Below, in pieces: positions 6,107 through 6,695 of a DNA stretch of 6,695 nucleotides. Made by a program: the position numbers and the translations under genes. The notes under the pieces were generated by a model. That model saw nothing but the letters and a program-made list of their open reading frames with translations, did not search any database and was not told the DNA's origin. How positions within the stretch are numbered: the stretch's first letter is position 1; each line of letters opens with the position of its first letter. The stretch comes from an uncultured Lachnospiraceae bacterium (lineage in GTDB: Bacteria > Bacillota > Clostridia > Lachnospirales > Lachnospiraceae): assembly GCA_949935685.1 (NCBI GenBank), contig CATLGN010000088.1, positions 1 to 6,695 on the forward strand. Direction: 5' to 3'.

Positions 6107-6695
6107 CTAATACAATCCTGTAATCCTCCCCGCCGCGTCCACATCAACGCCGTAAGCCGCAGGACGTTTCGGAAGCCCCGGCATAGTCATGACCGTTCCG
6201 GTCAATACAACAACAAAGCCCGCGCCAGCCGCCACATATACATCTCTGACCGTGATGGAAAATCCCTCCGGTCTGCCGAGCAGTTCCGGATTATCCGACA
6301 GAGAATACTGTGTCTTTGCCATGCAGACCGGCAGATTTCCAAATCCCTGCGCTTCCAGCCGGGCAATCTGCCTTTCGGTATTTCCAACATACGCGACGCC
6401 GGCAGCGCCATAAATCTCTCTGGCAACGATTTGAATCTTCTCCCGAATCGGAAGGGCGTCATCATATAGCGGATGAAAATGACTTTCCTTTGTCTCCAGG
6501 GTATGCAATACCTCCGCCGCCAGCGGGACGCCCCCTTCGCCGCCCTGTTCCCATACCCGTGCCAGCGCAAACGCACAGCCGCGCGCTTTGCAGAACTGCT
6601 CCACAAAAGCGATCTCCGTTTCCGTATCCGTCGCAAAAGCATTTAGTGTTACGACTACCGGTACGTCATATTTTTGCAGATTTTCGATATGTTTT
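6107..6695 (-). CDS. fhs: Formate-tetrahydrofolate ligase, C-terminal part (cut by window edge)
   Basis: Fhs (10-formyl-THF synthetase) joins formate to tetrahydrofolate using ATP. The frame is open from the right edge (first full codon at 6694) to the TAG at 6107-6109, giving the last 196 residues of an enzyme usually about 556 long. The missing N-terminal part, with the ATP-binding loop, lies outside the window. Family wording is clear: [18 protein letters not shown] near the start of the fragment, then [40 protein letters not shown] and the end [20 protein letters not shown] plus TGLY. An internal GTG at 6604 is not the start, since the homology continues upstream of it without interruption. 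No frameshift is seen. folD follows 33 bases downstream, the next step of the same pathway. Confidence 0.96.
   Translation of the reverse strand, partial: KHIENLQKYDVPVVVTLNAFATDTETEIAFVEQFCKARGCAFALARVWEQGGEGGVPLAAEVLHTLETKESHFHPLYDDALPIREKIQIVAREIYGAAGVAYVGNTERQIARLEAQGFGNLPVCMAKTQYSLSDNPELLGRPEGFSITVRDVYVAAGAGFVVVLTGTVMTMPGLPKRPAAYGVDVDAAGRITGLY

Noticed and set aside
5381..6469. 362-codon plus-strand open frame spanning folD and fhs in antisense
   Set aside because: It crosses two well-recognised genes on the other strand and encodes no known motif. Long antisense frames are common opposite this codon usage.
6107..6604. Start of a separate gene at the GTG at 6604
   Set aside because: The Fhs homology continues in frame to the window edge, so the GTG is an internal valine codon.

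Overview
The window is a compact run of seven genes, all on the minus strand, from a low-to-mid GC Firmicute. Codon use, strong GGAGG-type ribosome sites and protein wording point to an anaerobic Clostridia member, most likely Lachnospiraceae; this placement is an inference from sequence style, not a database match. In transcription order (right to left) the genes are: the C-terminal third of formate-tetrahydrofolate ligase (fhs, cut by the window edge), folD, a zinc-ribbon/TPR/chitobiase-repeat membrane protein, the two subunits of an NfnAB-type NADH-dependent ferredoxin:NADP+ oxidoreductase, a small zinc-ribbon membrane protein, and rlmH. At the far left, downstream of rlmH, lies what looks like a decayed fragment of an Rpn/PD-(D/E)XK nuclease-transposase gene.

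Right part (5231-6695): Fhs and FolD carry out consecutive steps of the tetrahydrofolate one-carbon pathway (formate to 10-formyl-THF, then 5,10-methenyl- and 5,10-methylene-THF). FolD usually uses NADP(H). The genes are 33 bases apart and probably co-transcribed.

Middle (1440-5212): a 472-residue protein of unknown function follows folD after 18 bases. It has an N-terminal zinc ribbon, one membrane helix, a TPR-like segment, two chitobiase-type repeats and a unique C-terminal domain. After a 78-base gap with a plausible promoter come the Nfn-like subunits, which overlap by an ATGA junction. Together they are expected to couple NADH, NADPH and ferredoxin pools, so the FolD reaction and the Nfn enzyme meet at NADP(H).

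Left part (1-1385): a 218-residue zinc-ribbon protein with two membrane helices sits 6 bases upstream of rlmH, the ribosomal RNA methyltransferase gene. The 1-236 stretch is visibly more AT-rich. It holds no intact gene, only the nuclease remnant.

Most of the window is ordinary core metabolism. The least explained parts are the two zinc-ribbon membrane proteins, which flank nfnAB, and the nuclease fragment. I see no CRISPR array, tRNA, rRNA or complete mobile element.
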